A DNA stretch of 64,000 nt from Mycolicibacterium arabiense. Its GTDB lineage: Bacteria > Actinomycetota > Actinomycetes > Mycobacteriales > Mycobacteriaceae. Below the pieces are notes generated by a model that saw only the letters and a program-made list of their open reading frames with translations, did no database searches and had not been told where the DNA came from. Each line of letters opens with the position of its first letter. Position 1 is the first letter of the stretch. The translations under genes were made by a program, and so were the position numbers. Where the stretch lies: assembly GCF_010731815.2 (NCBI RefSeq), contig NZ_AP022593.1:868001-932000 (forward strand), given 5' to 3'. This document shows, piece after piece, positions 31,789 through 42,756 of the stretch.

Positions 31789-34700
31789 CAGCCGCCCAGG
31801 CAGCCCGGTCCGAGCAGCGCCTTCAGATCACCCATCAACGCCGACGACGGCGTGACGCGCAGCGTCTGATCCAGTTCCAGCGTCGTGATCCGGTCGCCAC
31901 TGATCAGCCGCAGGTGCACCTGTGAGGTGCCGGGGTGATTGGCGAGGACCTGCTTGAGTGCCGTCACCTTCTCGACGGTGCACTGCCGGGTCGGCAGGCT
32001 CACCGCGAGCGGGCGGTCGGCCTGGGCGCTGGAGAAGTCCGGGACCACGAGGTCGTTGACGATCAGCGACAATCGGTCGTCGCGGGCATTGACCTTGGCG
32101 CCGATGATCACCACTGCGTCGTCGGCGATGTCACCGCCGAAGGTGGCGTAGGTTTGCGGGAAGAACATCACCTCGATGCCACCGGTGAGGTCCTCCAATT
32201 GGGCTGACGCCCAGGGCAATCCGTTCTTGTTCACCCGGCGGTTCACCGACGCCAGGATCCCGCCGACGCGCACCTGGGTGTCCGCGGCGACGTCCCCGTC
32301 GAGGATCGCGGGGATCTGCGTGTCCACCTGCGCGGCAAGCAGGTGCGCGACCCCGTTGAGGGGGTGCCCGGATACGTACAGACCCAGCATCTCTCGCTCC
32401 AGTGCGAGTTTGTGCTTGTCCTCCCACTCGTCCTCGGGAACCTTGATCGTGAACACCGCATCGGTCGCCGTGTCAGCACCGCCGAACAGGTCGAACTGCC
32501 CCATCGCCTCGGCCTTCTTGGTGCCGAGAACCGAGTCGACCGCATCGGTGTGGATCAGGAACAGCCCCTTGCGGGAGTGCCCGAGTGAGTCGAACGCACC
32601 GGCCTTGACCAGCGACTCCGTCACCTTCTTGTTGCAGGCGGTGATGTGGATCTTGTTGAGGTAGTCCGAGAAGTCGGTGTACTTGCCCTTCTCGGTGCGG
32701 GTGTTGATCAGTGAACTGACGACGTTGGCGCCCACGTTGCGCACCGCCCCCAGCCCGAACCTGATGTCGGCGCCGACCGAGGCGAAGTTGAGCACCGACT
32801 CGTTGACGTCCGGCGGGAGCACGGTGATGCCGAGCCTGCGGCAGTCGGCCAGGTACACCGCCGCCTTGTCCTTGTCGTCGCCGACCGAGGTGAGCAGGCC
32901 CGCCATGTACTCCGCGGGGAAGTTCGCCTTCAGGTAGGCCGTCCAGTACGACACCAGCCCGTAGCCGGCGGCGTGCGACTTGTTGAACGCGTAGTCGGCG
33001 AACGGGAGGACGGTGTCCCAGAGCGCCTTGACCGCCGCCGCGGAGAAGCCGTTGGACTTCATGCCCTCGGAGAAGCCCTCGAACTCCTTCTCCAGGACCT
33101 CGCGCTTCTTCTTGCCCATGGCCTTGCGGAGGATGTCGGCTCGGGCGAGCGAGAAGCCGGCGACCTTCTGCGCGATGCGCATGATCTGCTCTTGGTAGAC
33201 GATCAGGCCGTAGGTCTCCGAGAGGATCTCGCGCAGCGGCTCCTCGAGTTCCGGGTGGATCGGCTTGATGGCCTGGCGGTTGTTCTTGCGGTCGGCGTAG
33301 TCGTTGTGGGCGTTCATGCCCATGGGACCGGGCCGGTACAGCGCGATCACGGCCACGACGTCCTCGAAGACCGTTGGCTGCATGCGCCGCAGCAGATCTC
33401 GCATCGGCCCACCGTCGAGCTGGAACACCCCGAGGGTGTCACCCCTGCCGAGCAGCTCGTAGGTGGCGGGGTCGTCGAGCGGGATTGCGTCGAGGTCCAG
33501 CTCGATGCCGCGGTTGGCCTGGATGTTCTCGATGCAGTCACCGATGATCGTCAGGTTCCGCAGGCCGAGGAAGTCCATCTTGAGCAGGCCGATGGCCTCA
33601 CACGACGGGTAGTCCCACCCCGTGATGATCGCGCCGTCCTGGGGCCGCTTCCACAGTGGAATGGCATCGACGAGCGGCTCGGAACTCATGATCACCGCGC
33701 AGGCGTGCACGCCTGCGTTGCGGACCAGACCCTCGAGGCCGCGCGCGGTCTCGTAGATGGTCCGCACGTCTGAATCGGTGTCGATGAGCGCGCGGACCTC
33801 CGCGGCCTCCTTGTACCGCTCGTGAGCCGGGTCGGTGATGCCCGAGAGCGGAATGTCCTTGGCCATGATCGGTGGCGGCAGCGCCTTGGTGATCCGGTCG
33901 GCGATCGCGAACCCGGGCTGGCCGTAGTTCACCCGGGCCGAGTCCTTCAGTGCGGCCTTGGTCTTGATGGTGCCGAACGTGATGACCTGGGCCACCCGGT
34001 CGCTGCCCCACTTGTTCGCCGCGTAGCGCAGCATCTCGCCGCGGCGGCGATCGTCGAAGTCGATGTCGATGTCGGGCATCGACGCGCGCTCGGGGTTGAG
34101 GAACCGCTCGAACAGCAGCCCGTAGGTGATCGGGTCGATGTTGGTGATGCCCATGGCGTACGCGACCAGCGAACCGGCGGCGGACCCACGGCCGGGGCCC
34201 ACCCGGATGTCGACGGAGCGGGCGTAGTTGATGAGGTCGGCGACGATCAGGAAGTAGGACGGATATCCCTTGTCGCAGATGACCTTGATCTCGTACGCGG
34301 CCCGGTCGGTGTACTCGGTGGGCACACCGGCGGGAAACCGTCGCTGCAAACCCGCGGTGACCTCGTGGGCGAGCCACGACGCCTCGTCGTGGCCGTCGGG
34401 TACCGGGAACACCGGCATACGGTCCTTGGGTGCCCAAACGTCGGCGTAGGGCTGAACGCGTTCGGCGATCAGCAGCGTGGAGTCGCATGCGCCGGGCACC
34501 TCGTCGTCCCACAGTGCCCGCATGTCCGCGGCCGACTTGAGGTAGTAACCGTCACCGTCGAACTTGAAGCGCGCGGGGTCCGACAGCGTCTTGCCCGTCT
34601 GGACGCAGAGCAGCGCCTCGTGGTTCCGCGACGCCTCCTTGGTGACGTAGTGGCAGTCGTTGGTCGCCAACGGCGGAATGCCGAGCTTGCGACCCACCTC

Positions 34701-35318
34701 GAGCAGGCCGTCCCGCACCCGACGTTCGATCTCGATGCCGTGGTCCATGAGTTCGAGGAAGAAGTTCTCCGGCCCGAAGATCTCACGCCATTTCGCCGCG
34801 GCCTCGAGCGCTTCGCGCTGGTGGCCGAGACGGAGCCGGGTCTGCACTTCGCCGGACGGGCAGCCGGTGGTGGCGATGATGCCCGAGGAGTGCTCGGCGA
34901 TCAGCTCGGCGTCCATCCGCGACCACTTGCCGAGCTGGCCCTCGAACGACGCCAGCGAGGACAACTTGAACAGGTTGCGCAGTCCGGTCGCGTTCTCCGC
35001 GACCATGGTCATGTGCGTGTAGGCGCCGCTGCCCGAGACGTCGTCACCCTTCTGGCTGGGATCGCCCCACTGCACGCGCTTGGTGTCGAATCGCGACGCC
35101 GGGGCGATGTACGCCTCCACGCCGATGATCGGCTTGACGTTCGCATCGATCGCAGCGTTGTAGAACTCGCTGGCCCCGAACATGTTGCCGTGGTCGGTCA
35201 TCCCGAGCGCGGGCATCTCGAGCCGGTTGGCCTCGGCGAACATGTGCTTGACCTTCGCCGCACCGTCGAGCATGGAGTATTCGGTGTGGTTGTGCAGGTG
35301 CACGAAGGATCCGCTCAT
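31788..35318 (-). CDS. dnaE1: DNA polymerase III alpha subunit DnaE1
   Basis: 1176 residues. Replicative polymerase. N-terminal PHP domain ([27 protein letters not shown]), which in mycobacteria proofreads; C-family polymerase core with the catalytic aspartates of [13 protein letters not shown]; helix-hairpin-helix and OB-fold ([14 protein letters not shown]) near the C-terminus. Length is that of DnaE1 rather than the mutagenic DnaE2. ATG 35318. A TetR gene ends 12 nt upstream. Confidence 0.97.
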   Translation of the reverse strand: MSGSFVHLHNHTEYSMLDGAAKVKHMFAEANRLEMPALGMTDHGNMFGASEFYNAAIDANVKPIIGVEAYIAPASRFDTKRVQWGDPSQKGDDVSGSGAYTHMTMVAENATGLRNLFKLSSLASFEGQLGKWSRMDAELIAEHSSGIIATTGCPSGEVQTRLRLGHQREALEAAAKWREIFGPENFFLELMDHGIEIERRVRDGLLEVGRKLGIPPLATNDCHYVTKEASRNHEALLCVQTGKTLSDPARFKFDGDGYYLKSAADMRALWDDEVPGACDSTLLIAERVQPYADVWAPKDRMPVFPVPDGHDEASWLAHEVTAGLQRRFPAGVPTEYTDRAAYEIKVICDKGYPSYFLIVADLINYARSVDIRVGPGRGSAAGSLVAYAMGITNIDPITYGLLFERFLNPERASMPDIDIDFDDRRRGEMLRYAANKWGSDRVAQVITFGTIKTKAALKDSARVNYGQPGFAIADRITKALPPPIMAKDIPLSGITDPAHERYKEAAEVRALIDTDSDVRTIYETARGLEGLVRNAGVHACAVIMSSEPLVDAIPLWKRPQDGAIITGWDYPSCEAIGLLKMDFLGLRNLTIIGDCIENIQANRGIELDLDAIPLDDPATYELLGRGDTLGVFQLDGGPMRDLLRRMQPTVFEDVVAVIALYRPGPMGMNAHNDYADRKNNRQAIKPIHPELEEPLREILSETYGLIVYQEQIMRIAQKVAGFSLARADILRKAMGKKKREVLEKEFEGFSEGMKSNGFSAAAVKALWDTVLPFADYAFNKSHAAGYGLVSYWTAYLKANFPAEYMAGLLTSVGDDKDKAAVYLADCRRLGITVLPPDVNESVLNFASVGADIRFGLGAVRNVGANVVSSLINTRTEKGKYTDFSDYLNKIHITACNKKVTESLVKAGAFDSLGHSRKGLFLIHTDAVDSVLGTKKAEAMGQFDLFGGADTATDAVFTIKVPEDEWEDKHKLALEREMLGLYVSGHPLNGVAHLLAAQVDTQIPAILDGDVAADTQVRVGGILASVNRRVNKNGLPWASAQLEDLTGGIEVMFFPQTYATFGGDIADDAVVIIGAKVNARDDRLSLIVNDLVVPDFSSAQADRPLAVSLPTRQCTVEKVTALKQVLANHPGTSQVHLRLISGDRITTLELDQTLRVTPSSALMGDLKALLGPGCLGG

Positions 35319-35330
35319 AGGGTCGTCAGT

Positions 35331-36032
35331 CTATGGCCGACCTCCGACGGCGTTCGGCGTGTCGCGGTACGTGTCTTCGGACACCGACCCGATCGAGGGA
35401 CTGTCCAGCAATCCATGCGAGAAGAGGATCTGCAGTTGCTTGGTTATCGCGTTCATCGTCGCGCCGCGATCCGGGAACCCTGCGCACAGGCCGACCCCCC
35501 AGAGCACCGAGTGGAGCATGTCCGCGATCGGGGTGGCGCAGGTGTCCGACGGCAGTTCCCCGCGCCGCACCGCGTCGCCGACGAGCGTGATCAGGTAGCA
35601 CCGCAACGCGTCGTCCCGGTCGTCGCGCAGCTCCGGGTTCCGGGTCGCCTCCAGCCGGGAGCTGATCAGGAAAGACACCTGCGAGCGGTCCCGACGATCG
35701 GTCTCGTACATCACCGAGACCAACGCTGACAGCGATTCCGCCAGCGTCTCACGGCTTCCCGCCCGCGCGATCCAATTGCCGACCAGTTCGCCCGCCTCTT
35801 CGACCAGGGCTGCGTAGATCTCGTCGCGCGTGGAGAAGTAGTAGTGCAGCGTGGGCCGACTGAGATCGGCCTCGAGCGCGATCGCCTGGAACGTGGCCGC
35901 GGGATAACCCCGCTGGTTGATCACCGACCGTGCGGCCTTCAGGATGCGGTTGCGCGTTTCCACCGAGTCGGAGCCAACCGGTCGACCCCGGCGCCGAGTG
36001 GCCTGCAGTGGTCTCTCATCGGTTTGCGACAT
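35331..36032 (-). CDS. TetR-family regulator upstream of dnaE1
   Basis: 233 residues. Basic N-terminus ATRRRGRPVGSD, then the TetR HTH (ILKAARSVINQRGY; FQAIALEADLSRPTLHYYFSTRDE). The ligand is unknown. It reads straight into dnaE1 with a 12-nt gap, so readthrough is likely. Confidence 0.88.
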   Translation of the reverse strand: MSQTDERPLQATRRRGRPVGSDSVETRNRILKAARSVINQRGYPAATFQAIALEADLSRPTLHYYFSTRDEIYAALVEEAGELVGNWIARAGSRETLAESLSALVSVMYETDRRDRSQVSFLISSRLEATRNPELRDDRDDALRCYLITLVGDAVRRGELPSDTCATPIADMLHSVLWGVGLCAGFPDRGATMNAITKQLQILFSHGLLDSPSIGSVSEDTYRDTPNAVGGRP

Positions 36033-36048
36033 CGTCCTGACCTCACCG

Positions 36049-36071
36049 ACGAGGAGATTGGCTCTCCTCGT
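36049..36071. promoter_or_regulatory. Inverted repeat upstream of the TetR gene
   Basis: ACGAGGAGA (36049-36057) and TCTCCTCGT (36063-36071), perfect 9-nt arms with TTGGC between, starting 17 nt before the TetR ATG. Likely autoregulatory operator, or a stem over its ribosome binding site. Confidence 0.5.
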
Positions 36072-36154
36072 TCAGCAAACAGTATGGCATTGCTATCGAC
36101 CGGTCAACCGCGTGGTTGCGGCAAACTAGCCGACGCGGCGCGAACTCGTGTCCG

Positions 36155-37105
36155 TCAGGCCGGGGGCGTTTCGGTGGCCCGGGGAGCTGCGGTCGAAGTG
36201 GCCGCGGTGGCCTTCGATGCCGACTTGCCGCGCAACGCGCCGAACGTCATGACGAGCAGCGCGACCCAGATCAGACCGAAGCCCACCCACCTCGCGGGCG
36301 GCATCGGCTCGTGGCCGATGACGACGCCCCACGCCATCTGCAGGGCCGGGTTGAGGTAGAACAGCAGACCCATCGTGACGAGCGGGAGTCGCTGCGCCGC
36401 TGCGGCGAACAGCAACAGTGGCACCGCTGTGACCGGGCCGGCCAGCACCAGCAGCCAGGCATGCCCGGTTCCATGGTTCAGGAAGTGGCCCTGGTCGGTC
36501 GACTGCAGGAAGATCAGATAACCGGCGGCGATGGGAAGGGCGATCAAGGTCTCGACGGCGACACTGACCCGCGGGTCGGCGTCGACGACCTTCTTGACCA
36601 ATCCGTAGAGCGCGAACGTGAACGCCAGCACGACCGCGATGTAGGGCGGGGCACCGACGCCCACCGTCAGGACCACCACGGCGATGACCGCGAGGACCAG
36701 GGCCGCCAACTGCCAACGCCCGATCCGTTCCCGGAACACCACCACGCCCAGAGCCACGGTCACCAGCGGGTTGATGAAGTACCCGAGCGCGGCGTCGACG
36801 ACGTGGCCGTGCGTCGCCGCGTAGATGTAGGTGCCCCAGTTCGCCGATACCAGCGCCGACGCGGCGGCGAGCAGCAGCCAGCTGCGACCACTGAGGCGGC
36901 GCAGGTCGCCGAGCCTGCGGGCCACCGCGAGGACGCCGACCATGCAGACGACGCTCCACACGATGCGATGCGCCAGCACCTCCATCGATCCCGCGGGCAG
37001 CAACAGCGGGAAGTAGCCCGGACACAGTCCCCACCAGACGAAGGCGCCCACGCCGAACAGCACGCCCGAACGGCGTTGCGCCGCTCCGGCGTCCGCGGTC
37101 GTCAC
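36155..37105 (-). CDS. rarD: RarD-type EamA transporter
   Basis: 316 residues, ten hydrophobic segments. [43 protein letters not shown] and [17 protein letters not shown] are RarD blocks. Drug/metabolite exporter superfamily; substrate unknown. GTG 37105-37103 overlaps the upstream stop as GTGA. Confidence 0.9.
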   Translation of the reverse strand: MTTADAGAAQRRSGVLFGVGAFVWWGLCPGYFPLLLPAGSMEVLAHRIVWSVVCMVGVLAVARRLGDLRRLSGRSWLLLAAASALVSANWGTYIYAATHGHVVDAALGYFINPLVTVALGVVVFRERIGRWQLAALVLAVIAVVVLTVGVGAPPYIAVVLAFTFALYGLVKKVVDADPRVSVAVETLIALPIAAGYLIFLQSTDQGHFLNHGTGHAWLLVLAGPVTAVPLLLFAAAAQRLPLVTMGLLFYLNPALQMAWGVVIGHEPMPPARWVGFGLIWVALLVMTFGALRGKSASKATAATSTAAPRATETPPA

Positions 37106-38028
37106 GACTGGTGCCGGCGCAGCACGTCCAAGGCGTGGCTCAGGTCCGCCGGGTACGGGCTGGTGATCTCGATGCGACGGCCGTCGGCGGGATGGGCGAA
37201 GGCCAGCGAGCGTGCGTGCAGCCACTGCCGTTCCAGGCCGAGCCGCTTCGCGATCGTGGGATCGGCGCCGTACGTCAGGTCGCCACAACAGGGATGGTGC
37301 AGCGCCGCGAAGTGGACCCGGATCTGATGCGTCCGGCCGGTTTCCAGGTGGATGTCCAGCAGGCTCGCGGAGACGAACGCCTCGACCGTGTCGTAGTGCG
37401 TGACGCTGTCCCGACCGTTCTCGGTGACGGCGAACTTCCAGTCGTGACCCCGGTGCCTGCCGATGGGGGCGTCGATGGTGCCGCTCGACGGGTCGGGGTG
37501 CCCCTGCACCAGAGCGTGGTACCGCTTGTCGACCGTGCGTTGCTTGAACGCCCGCTTCATCAGCGTGTACGCCCGCTCCGAGATCGCGACGACCATCACC
37601 CCGGAGGTGCCGACGTCCAGGCGGTGCACGATCCCCTGGCGCTCGTGGACGCCCGACGTCGTGATCCGGTAACCGGCGGCAGCAAGCCCGCCGAGGACGG
37701 TGGGCCCGGTCCAGCCGACCGAGGCGTGCGCAGCCACGCCCGCGGGCTTGTCGACGGCCACGATGTCGTCGTCGGAGTAGAGGATCGTCATGCCCTCGAC
37801 GTCGACGGTCGGGTTCTCGGGCGGCGCAGGCGGTTCGGGCAACGTGACCTCGAGCCACGCACCCGCGGTCAAGCGCTCGGACTTGCCGACCGGGACGCCG
37901 TCGACGGCTATCCCACCGTCCTCGGCCAACGTCGCGACGACGGTCCGGGACAGCCCGAGCAGTCGCGCCAGACCCGCGTCGACGCGCATCCCGGCCAGCC
38001 CCTCCGGGACCGGCATCGACCGGGTCAT
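37102..38028 (-). CDS. RluA-family pseudouridine synthase (Rv1540 type)
   Basis: 308 residues. N-terminal S4 domain ([21 protein letters not shown]), then the RluA/RluD core with catalytic Asp in [14 protein letters not shown] and [10 protein letters not shown]. Modifies rRNA or tRNA uridines; target site uncertain though the order lspA-rluD is typical. ATG 38028-38026 overlaps the lspA stop (ATGA). Confidence 0.93.
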   Translation of the reverse strand: MTRSMPVPEGLAGMRVDAGLARLLGLSRTVVATLAEDGGIAVDGVPVGKSERLTAGAWLEVTLPEPPAPPENPTVDVEGMTILYSDDDIVAVDKPAGVAAHASVGWTGPTVLGGLAAAGYRITTSGVHERQGIVHRLDVGTSGVMVVAISERAYTLMKRAFKQRTVDKRYHALVQGHPDPSSGTIDAPIGRHRGHDWKFAVTENGRDSVTHYDTVEAFVSASLLDIHLETGRTHQIRVHFAALHHPCCGDLTYGADPTIAKRLGLERQWLHARSLAFAHPADGRRIEITSPYPADLSHALDVLRRHQS

Positions 38029-38693
38029 CGGGTGGTGTCGGATTCGTCCGATGCGGCACCGGCGGCCGGCTCGTCGACGACCGGTGCAGGTTCGGGAGTC
38101 GGTGCCACCTCATCGGCCGGACGCCGTCCGTCTGCGTCATCGGCCGGACGCCGTCCGTCGGTATCGAAGTCGAAGCCGAACAACGACAGCCCCACCAGCA
38201 GGATCGCTCCCCCGACCACTGCGGGATCGGCGACGTTGAACACCGGCCACCATCCGATCGACAGGAAGTCGACGACGTGTCCGCGCAGCGGTCCCGGCGA
38301 CCGGAAGAACCTGTCCACCAGGTTGCCCAGCGCGCCGCCCAGGATCATGCCGAGCCCCAGCGCCCACCACGGCGACACCAGACGGCGGCCCATCCACACG
38401 ATGCCGAACACGACGCCGGTCGCCACCAGGGTCAGCACCCAGGTGTAGCCGGTTGCCATCGAGAACGCCGCACCCGAGTTGCGCACCAGGGTCCAGGTGA
38501 CGGTGTCGCCGATGATCGACACGGGTTGGCCGGGCGTGAGCAGCCTGACCGCCAGCACCTTGGTCACCACGTCGAGCGCGAGCACCACCAGAGCCACCGA
38601 CAGCAGGAGGCGCAGGCGACGGCGGGGCGACGGCGGTACGGGGTCCCCGTCCGCGGTCACGGGCTCCACCGAACCCGACGTTTCATCAGTCAC
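38025..38693 (-). CDS. lspA: Lipoprotein signal peptidase LspA
   Basis: 222 residues. Aspartic protease cleaving prolipoprotein signals. Four helices; catalytic aspartates in GNLVDRFFR and [20 protein letters not shown]. The C-terminal 50 residues are an extra acidic Pro/Asp tail containing a duplicated DGRRPAD unit. Start GTG 38693-38691. Confidence 0.95.
   Translation of the reverse strand: MTDETSGSVEPVTADGDPVPPSPRRRLRLLLSVALVVLALDVVTKVLAVRLLTPGQPVSIIGDTVTWTLVRNSGAAFSMATGYTWVLTLVATGVVFGIVWMGRRLVSPWWALGLGMILGGALGNLVDRFFRSPGPLRGHVVDFLSIGWWPVFNVADPAVVGGAILLVGLSLFGFDFDTDGRRPADDADGRRPADEVAPTPEPAPVVDEPAAGAASDESDTTR
38111..38159. repeat. In-frame tandem repeat in the lspA tail
   Basis: Two copies of a unit beginning CATCGGCCGGACGCCGTCC, offset by 27 nt, encode a repeated DGRRPAD segment in the cytoplasmic tail of LspA. 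Length variation between strains is likely. Confidence 0.7.
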
Positions 38694-38738
38694 GCTCCCA
38701 TCATCCCAAAGACGTCGTGGTGAACAATCGGCGCATGA

Positions 38739-38788
38739 GCGAAGCGTGCGAAGCGAGTCGACCGCCGAGGCGACAAGCGTGCGAAGCG
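38739..38788 (+). repeat. Direct repeats of AAGCGTGCGAAGCG before ansA
   Basis: AAGCGTGCGAAGCG occurs at 38742-38755 and again at 38775-38788, 33 nt apart, in the lspA/ansA gap (38694-38808). Related to the GGAGCGnAGCGAC elements at 4849 and 11287. Confidence 0.6.
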
Positions 38789-38808
38789 TGCCACCGAATC
38801 CGCCTGGC

Positions 38809-39735
38809 ATGACCCGCGTCGTCGTCGTCACCACCGGCGGCACCATCGCCACCAGTACCGATGCCGACGGGGTGGCGCGGCCGACCCACGGCGGCACGGA
38901 TCTGCTGTCGACCGCGGGCACGGCGAACCGTCGGGTCGTCGACCTGCTGGCGCTGGATTCCTCGGAGATCGGTCCGCCCGAGTGGCAGCTGATCGGCGGT
39001 GCCGTGGCAGCGGCCATCGGCGACGGCGCGCACGGGGTCGTCGTCACGCACGGCACCGACACCATGGAGGAGACCGCGCTGTGGCTCGACCTCGTCCATC
39101 ACGGGCCGGAGCCGGTGGTGCTCACCGGTGCCATGCGCAGCGCCGACTCCCCCGACGCCGACGGCCCCGGCAACCTGCGCGACGCCTTGGCGGTGGCCGG
39201 CGACCCACGCGCCGAGGGCACCGGCGTGACGGTGTGCATGGCGGGCACCGTCTGGCAGCCGCTGGGGTTGACCAAGACCGGATCGGGGTTCACCGGCGTC
39301 GCCATCGGTGCGGCGTCGCCGGACGGCGTCGTGCTCGACGGGGTCAAGCGGCGGCCGTCGTTCGCCGGCGGCCTCGCCGAGGCGCCCCCGCGCGTCGACG
39401 TGGTGGCGACCTACGCCGGCAGTGACGCCGTGGCGCTCGATGCCTGCGTGGCTGCCGGGGCACGTGGCGTCGTGCTGGAGGCGATGGGCTCGGGCAACGC
39501 CGGACCCGACGTCGTCGACGGCGTACGGCGTGCCACAGCCCGCGGCGTGACCGTGGTCGTCAGCACCCGCGTGCCGGGTGCCAGGGTGTCGGCGCGGTAC
39601 GGCCCCGGCCTGGCGCTGGCCGAGGCGGGCGCGGTGCCAGTGCCGGTGCTGGGCACACCGCAGGCGCGCGTGCTGCTGATGGCCGCGCTGGCCGCCGGCG
39701 CCGACGTCGGCGACGTCTTCACCGAGTGGGCCTAG
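38809..39735 (+). CDS. ansA: L-asparaginase AnsA
   Basis: 308 residues. Type I/II asparaginase hydrolysing asparagine to aspartate and ammonia. Catalytic threonines in [11 protein letters not shown] and [31 protein letters not shown]. No signal peptide. ATG 38809. Tail-to-tail overlap of 4 nt with dinX. Confidence 0.95.
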   Translation: MTRVVVVTTGGTIATSTDADGVARPTHGGTDLLSTAGTANRRVVDLLALDSSEIGPPEWQLIGGAVAAAIGDGAHGVVVTHGTDTMEETALWLDLVHHGPEPVVLTGAMRSADSPDADGPGNLRDALAVAGDPRAEGTGVTVCMAGTVWQPLGLTKTGSGFTGVAIGAASPDGVVLDGVKRRPSFAGGLAEAPPRVDVVATYAGSDAVALDACVAAGARGVVLEAMGSGNAGPDVVDGVRRATARGVTVVVSTRVPGARVSARYGPGLALAEAGAVPVPVLGTPQARVLLMAALAAGADVGDVFTEWA

Positions 39736-41108
39736 GACTGGTCGTCGTCGGTGAGCGCGCCGACGAAGTCCGGCCAGTCGAGGCTGTCGACGGGATTGGC
39801 GCGCCGCACCTCGGGAGTGTCGACGGGCATCGTGCGGGCGGGGCCGGGTCCCGTGCCCCGGGTCTCGAACCGCACGGTCATCACGCCGTGACCGGCCCCC
39901 TGCACCCAGCCGTGGCCGTAGGACTCGTGCGTCACGTCGTCCCCGATCCGCCACCCCGCCGCGGGCGACCCAGACGCCGCGGCGGACGCCGCCGCCGCCT
40001 CGTGGGTCGCGGGCACGCCGTCGGCGGTCTCGAGGGTCTGCTCGAGATCGGGGAACAGTGACTCCTGCTGCACGTCCGAGAGCCCGGAGAAGCCGACGCC
40101 GAGCAGTCTGATGGGCCCCACTTCGATCGGGTCGAGCAGGAGCCGCCTGGCCGTGGCGGTCAGCGTGGCCGCGTCGTCGGTGGCGTACGGCAGCGTCGCG
40201 GACCGGGTGAGCGTGCTCATGTCGGACTTCTTCATCTTGACGGTGACCGTGCGCGCGCCGCGGCCGTCGCGGAGCAGGCGACTGTGGGCGTGCTCGCCGA
40301 TGGGGCCGACGGCCTCGCGCAGCTGGCCGATCGTGGTGAGATCCTCCGGGAAGGTGGACTCCGAGCTGATCTGCTTGGAACTCGACCGCTCGGCGACCGG
40401 GCGATCGTCGATCCCCTGGGCCAACCGGTGCAGCGCAGGCCCGACGGTTCCGCCGAGCACGTCGGCCACCTCCGAATCCGCAAGGGCGGCAAGGGCACCG
40501 ATGGTGTCGATGCCCAGCCGGTGCAGACGATCCTCGGCGACCGGTCCGATCCCCCACAGCCGCCGCACCGGAAGGCCGGCGAGCACGGCCTTCTCGGTGG
40601 CCCGATCGACTACCCGGACGCCGTCGGGCTTGGCGAGGTCGGAGGCGATCTTCGCGATCTGCTTGCCCGACCCCGCGCCCACCGACGCCACAAGGCCGGT
40701 CTCCGACCGCACCCTGGCGCGCAGGTCCTCGCAGAACGCCTCCACCTCGGCAGCCGTGGCACCGACCAGTTCGGCGGGCTCGCCGAACGCCTCGTCGAAG
40801 GACAGCTGTTCGAGGACCGGAACGACTGCCCGGACGGTCTCGAGGACCCTGCGGCTGGCGACGCCGTAGACGACGCCGCGCGGGGGCAGGACCACCGCGG
40901 CGGCACCGACTTGCCTGCGCGCCTGGTGCATCGGCATCGCCGACCTGGCGCCGAACACCCTTGCCTCGTAACTGGCTCCGGCGACCACCCCGCGTCCGCC
41001 GAGTCCCCCGACGAGCACGGGCCTGCCCCGCAGCGTCGGACGCGTCAGCTGCTCGACGGATGCGAAGAACGCGTCCATGTCGAAGTGCAGGACCCAGCGG
41101 CCGTCCAT
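39732..41108 (-). CDS. dinX: DNA polymerase IV (DinX/DinB1)
   Basis: 458 residues. Y-family translesion polymerase. [13 protein letters not shown] and [10 protein letters not shown] hold the catalytic acids; [16 protein letters not shown]; then little-finger domain. The C-terminal 80 residues ([21 protein letters not shown]) are the extension typical of mycobacterial DinB1. No LexA box seen upstream. ATG 41108-41106. Confidence 0.94.
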   Translation of the reverse strand: MDGRWVLHFDMDAFFASVEQLTRPTLRGRPVLVGGLGGRGVVAGASYEARVFGARSAMPMHQARRQVGAAAVVLPPRGVVYGVASRRVLETVRAVVPVLEQLSFDEAFGEPAELVGATAAEVEAFCEDLRARVRSETGLVASVGAGSGKQIAKIASDLAKPDGVRVVDRATEKAVLAGLPVRRLWGIGPVAEDRLHRLGIDTIGALAALADSEVADVLGGTVGPALHRLAQGIDDRPVAERSSSKQISSESTFPEDLTTIGQLREAVGPIGEHAHSRLLRDGRGARTVTVKMKKSDMSTLTRSATLPYATDDAATLTATARRLLLDPIEVGPIRLLGVGFSGLSDVQQESLFPDLEQTLETADGVPATHEAAAASAAASGSPAAGWRIGDDVTHESYGHGWVQGAGHGVMTVRFETRGTGPGPARTMPVDTPEVRRANPVDSLDWPDFVGALTDDDQS

Positions 41109-41199
41109 GGTGGCGATGCTAGGGGCCGGCCGACGAACGAAGAGAAGAGGCCGAGGCCGACACGCCTGGACACGCCGATGCGGGACTAGCCTGACGGCC

Positions 41200-41415
41200 A
41201 TGGACCACGACGTGCCGATCGGCGACGAATCCATCCGTCTGGGCCAGTTCCTCAAGCTGTCGTCGCTCATCGACAGCGGTTCGGACGCGAAGGCTGCGAT
41301 CGCCGACGGTCTGGTCGCGGTCAACGGCGAGGTCGAGGTGCGCCGCGGCCGCCAGCTGCACCCCGGCGACGAGGTGACCATCGGCGGGTCCACGGCGCGG
41401 GTGGCCCGTGCATAG
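41200..41415 (+). CDS. Small S4-domain RNA-binding protein
   Basis: 71 residues. [22 protein letters not shown] followed by [19 protein letters not shown] is an S4 domain of the YbcJ/YaaA kind. ATG 41200 is preceded by TAGCCT with 7-nt spacing, so probably leaderless. RNA target unknown. Confidence 0.85.
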   Translation: MDHDVPIGDESIRLGQFLKLSSLIDSGSDAKAAIADGLVAVNGEVEVRRGRQLHPGDEVTIGGSTARVARA

Positions 41416-41424
41416 CATGACCGC

Positions 41425-42753
41425 GTGGACAACACGCTCGCCTACATCGACCAGGGCTCGTTCCTCGCGCTGAGGGCACTGGGCCGCGGCCCACTGATCC
41501 AATTCACCTGGATCTACGACCGTCCGATCGACCTTCAGGGGCTGCGACGGTTCCACGCCAACCTCGGATTCGGCCTGCTGGGCAGGCGCATCGAGCGTTC
41601 GCCACTCCCCTTCGGCCGCGACAGGTGGGTCGCCGCACCGGGTCCGGCGGCCATCGAGATCGCGGCCGAGGACCGTCGGCGCGAGGACGTCTGGCTGTGG
41701 GCCGACGAGCGCGTCCGGGTTCCCATCGACCCGCAGGCCGGGCCGTCGTGGCATCTCGGCGTGCAGCCCCTCACCAACGGCGGGGCCGCGGTGACGCTGG
41801 TGGTGTCGCATTCGGTCGGCGACGCGATGGCGATCCACATGGCGATCTCCGACGCCGTGACCGGCGTGCGCCGCGACCTCGGCTACCCGCCGCCGGGTTC
41901 CCGTACCCGGGCGCGCTCGGTACGGGAGGACGCCCGGCAGACCGTGCGCGACGTGCCGGACATGGCCAGGGCGGTGGCCTCGGCCGCTCGCGTCGCCCGG
42001 GCCGAGCGCGAGAACCTCGCGACGTCCGCTAAGTCGGGTTCCAAGCAGCGGGGCCGCGGGACCGCCGAGCAGATCGTCGTGCCCAACGCCACGGTGTTCA
42101 TCGACCTCGAGCACTGGGACGAGCGGGCGAAGAGCCTCAACGGCACCAGCAATGCGTTGTTCGCCGGCTTCGGAGCCCGGCTGGGCTCGCTCCTCGGCCG
42201 GGTGGGTGACGACGGGTTCGTCAGGCTGTCGCTGCCCGTCAGCGAGCGCGCACCCGGTGACACCCGGGCCAACGCACTCACCGAGGCAACGGTCGTCGCC
42301 GACCCCGCGAAGGTCGTCGCCGACCTCGCCGAGCTGCGCCGGGACATCAAGCGGGCCTTGACCGCGCTGGCCGAGTCGCCCAACGAACTGCTGGGCCCCC
42401 TGGCGCTCGTACCGCTGACCCCGGCGCCGCTGGTGCGCCGACTCGAGGGCATGGTGCAGCAGGTGGGCAGTCCGATCGGGTGCTCGAACCTCGGTGAGTT
42501 CGCGCCGGAGGTCAACCGCCCCGACGGCACCGACGCCGACTACTTCGCGGCCAGGCTGCTCGAGCCCAAGGTCACCACGAAGGTCCTCGACCGAATGGGC
42601 GGCTCACTTTTTCTGGGCTGCACGCGCATTCACGGCCGCATGTCGGTGTCGGTGACCAGTTGGGTGCCCGGCGGAACGAACACCCGTGCAGCCCTGCGGG
42701 ATGCGGTCGGTCAGGCGCTGGCCGACATGGCGCTCACCGGCACCGTCGAATGA
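41425..42753 (+). CDS. Acyltransferase-like (WS/DGAT- or PapA-like) protein, degenerate motif
   Basis: 442 residues. Same family as the proteins at 61149 and 62498: [16 protein letters not shown] at the N-terminus, [11 protein letters not shown], and [12 protein letters not shown] in the C-terminal half. The HHxxxDG motif of CoA-dependent acyltransferases is SHSVGDAMA: the catalytic His and the Asp are kept, the Gly is lost. GTG 41425 has TAGCAT 6 nt upstream and no ribosome binding site (leaderless). It ends 3 nt from ileS. Substrate unknown. Confidence 0.7.
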   Translation: MDNTLAYIDQGSFLALRALGRGPLIQFTWIYDRPIDLQGLRRFHANLGFGLLGRRIERSPLPFGRDRWVAAPGPAAIEIAAEDRRREDVWLWADERVRVPIDPQAGPSWHLGVQPLTNGGAAVTLVVSHSVGDAMAIHMAISDAVTGVRRDLGYPPPGSRTRARSVREDARQTVRDVPDMARAVASAARVARAERENLATSAKSGSKQRGRGTAEQIVVPNATVFIDLEHWDERAKSLNGTSNALFAGFGARLGSLLGRVGDDGFVRLSLPVSERAPGDTRANALTEATVVADPAKVVADLAELRRDIKRALTALAESPNELLGPLALVPLTPAPLVRRLEGMVQQVGSPIGCSNLGEFAPEVNRPDGTDADYFAARLLEPKVTTKVLDRMGGSLFLGCTRIHGRMSVSVTSWVPGGTNTRAALRDAVGQALADMALTGTVE

Positions 42754-42756
42754 TGG

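Noticed and set aside
33822..35729. Long plus-strand open frame opposite dnaE1
   Set aside because: Antisense shadow of dnaE1 with composition unlike a protein and no start signals.
41109..41199. LexA (SOS) box upstream of dinX
   Set aside because: No TCGAAC-N4-GTTCGA-like sequence was found in the gap or just beyond it.
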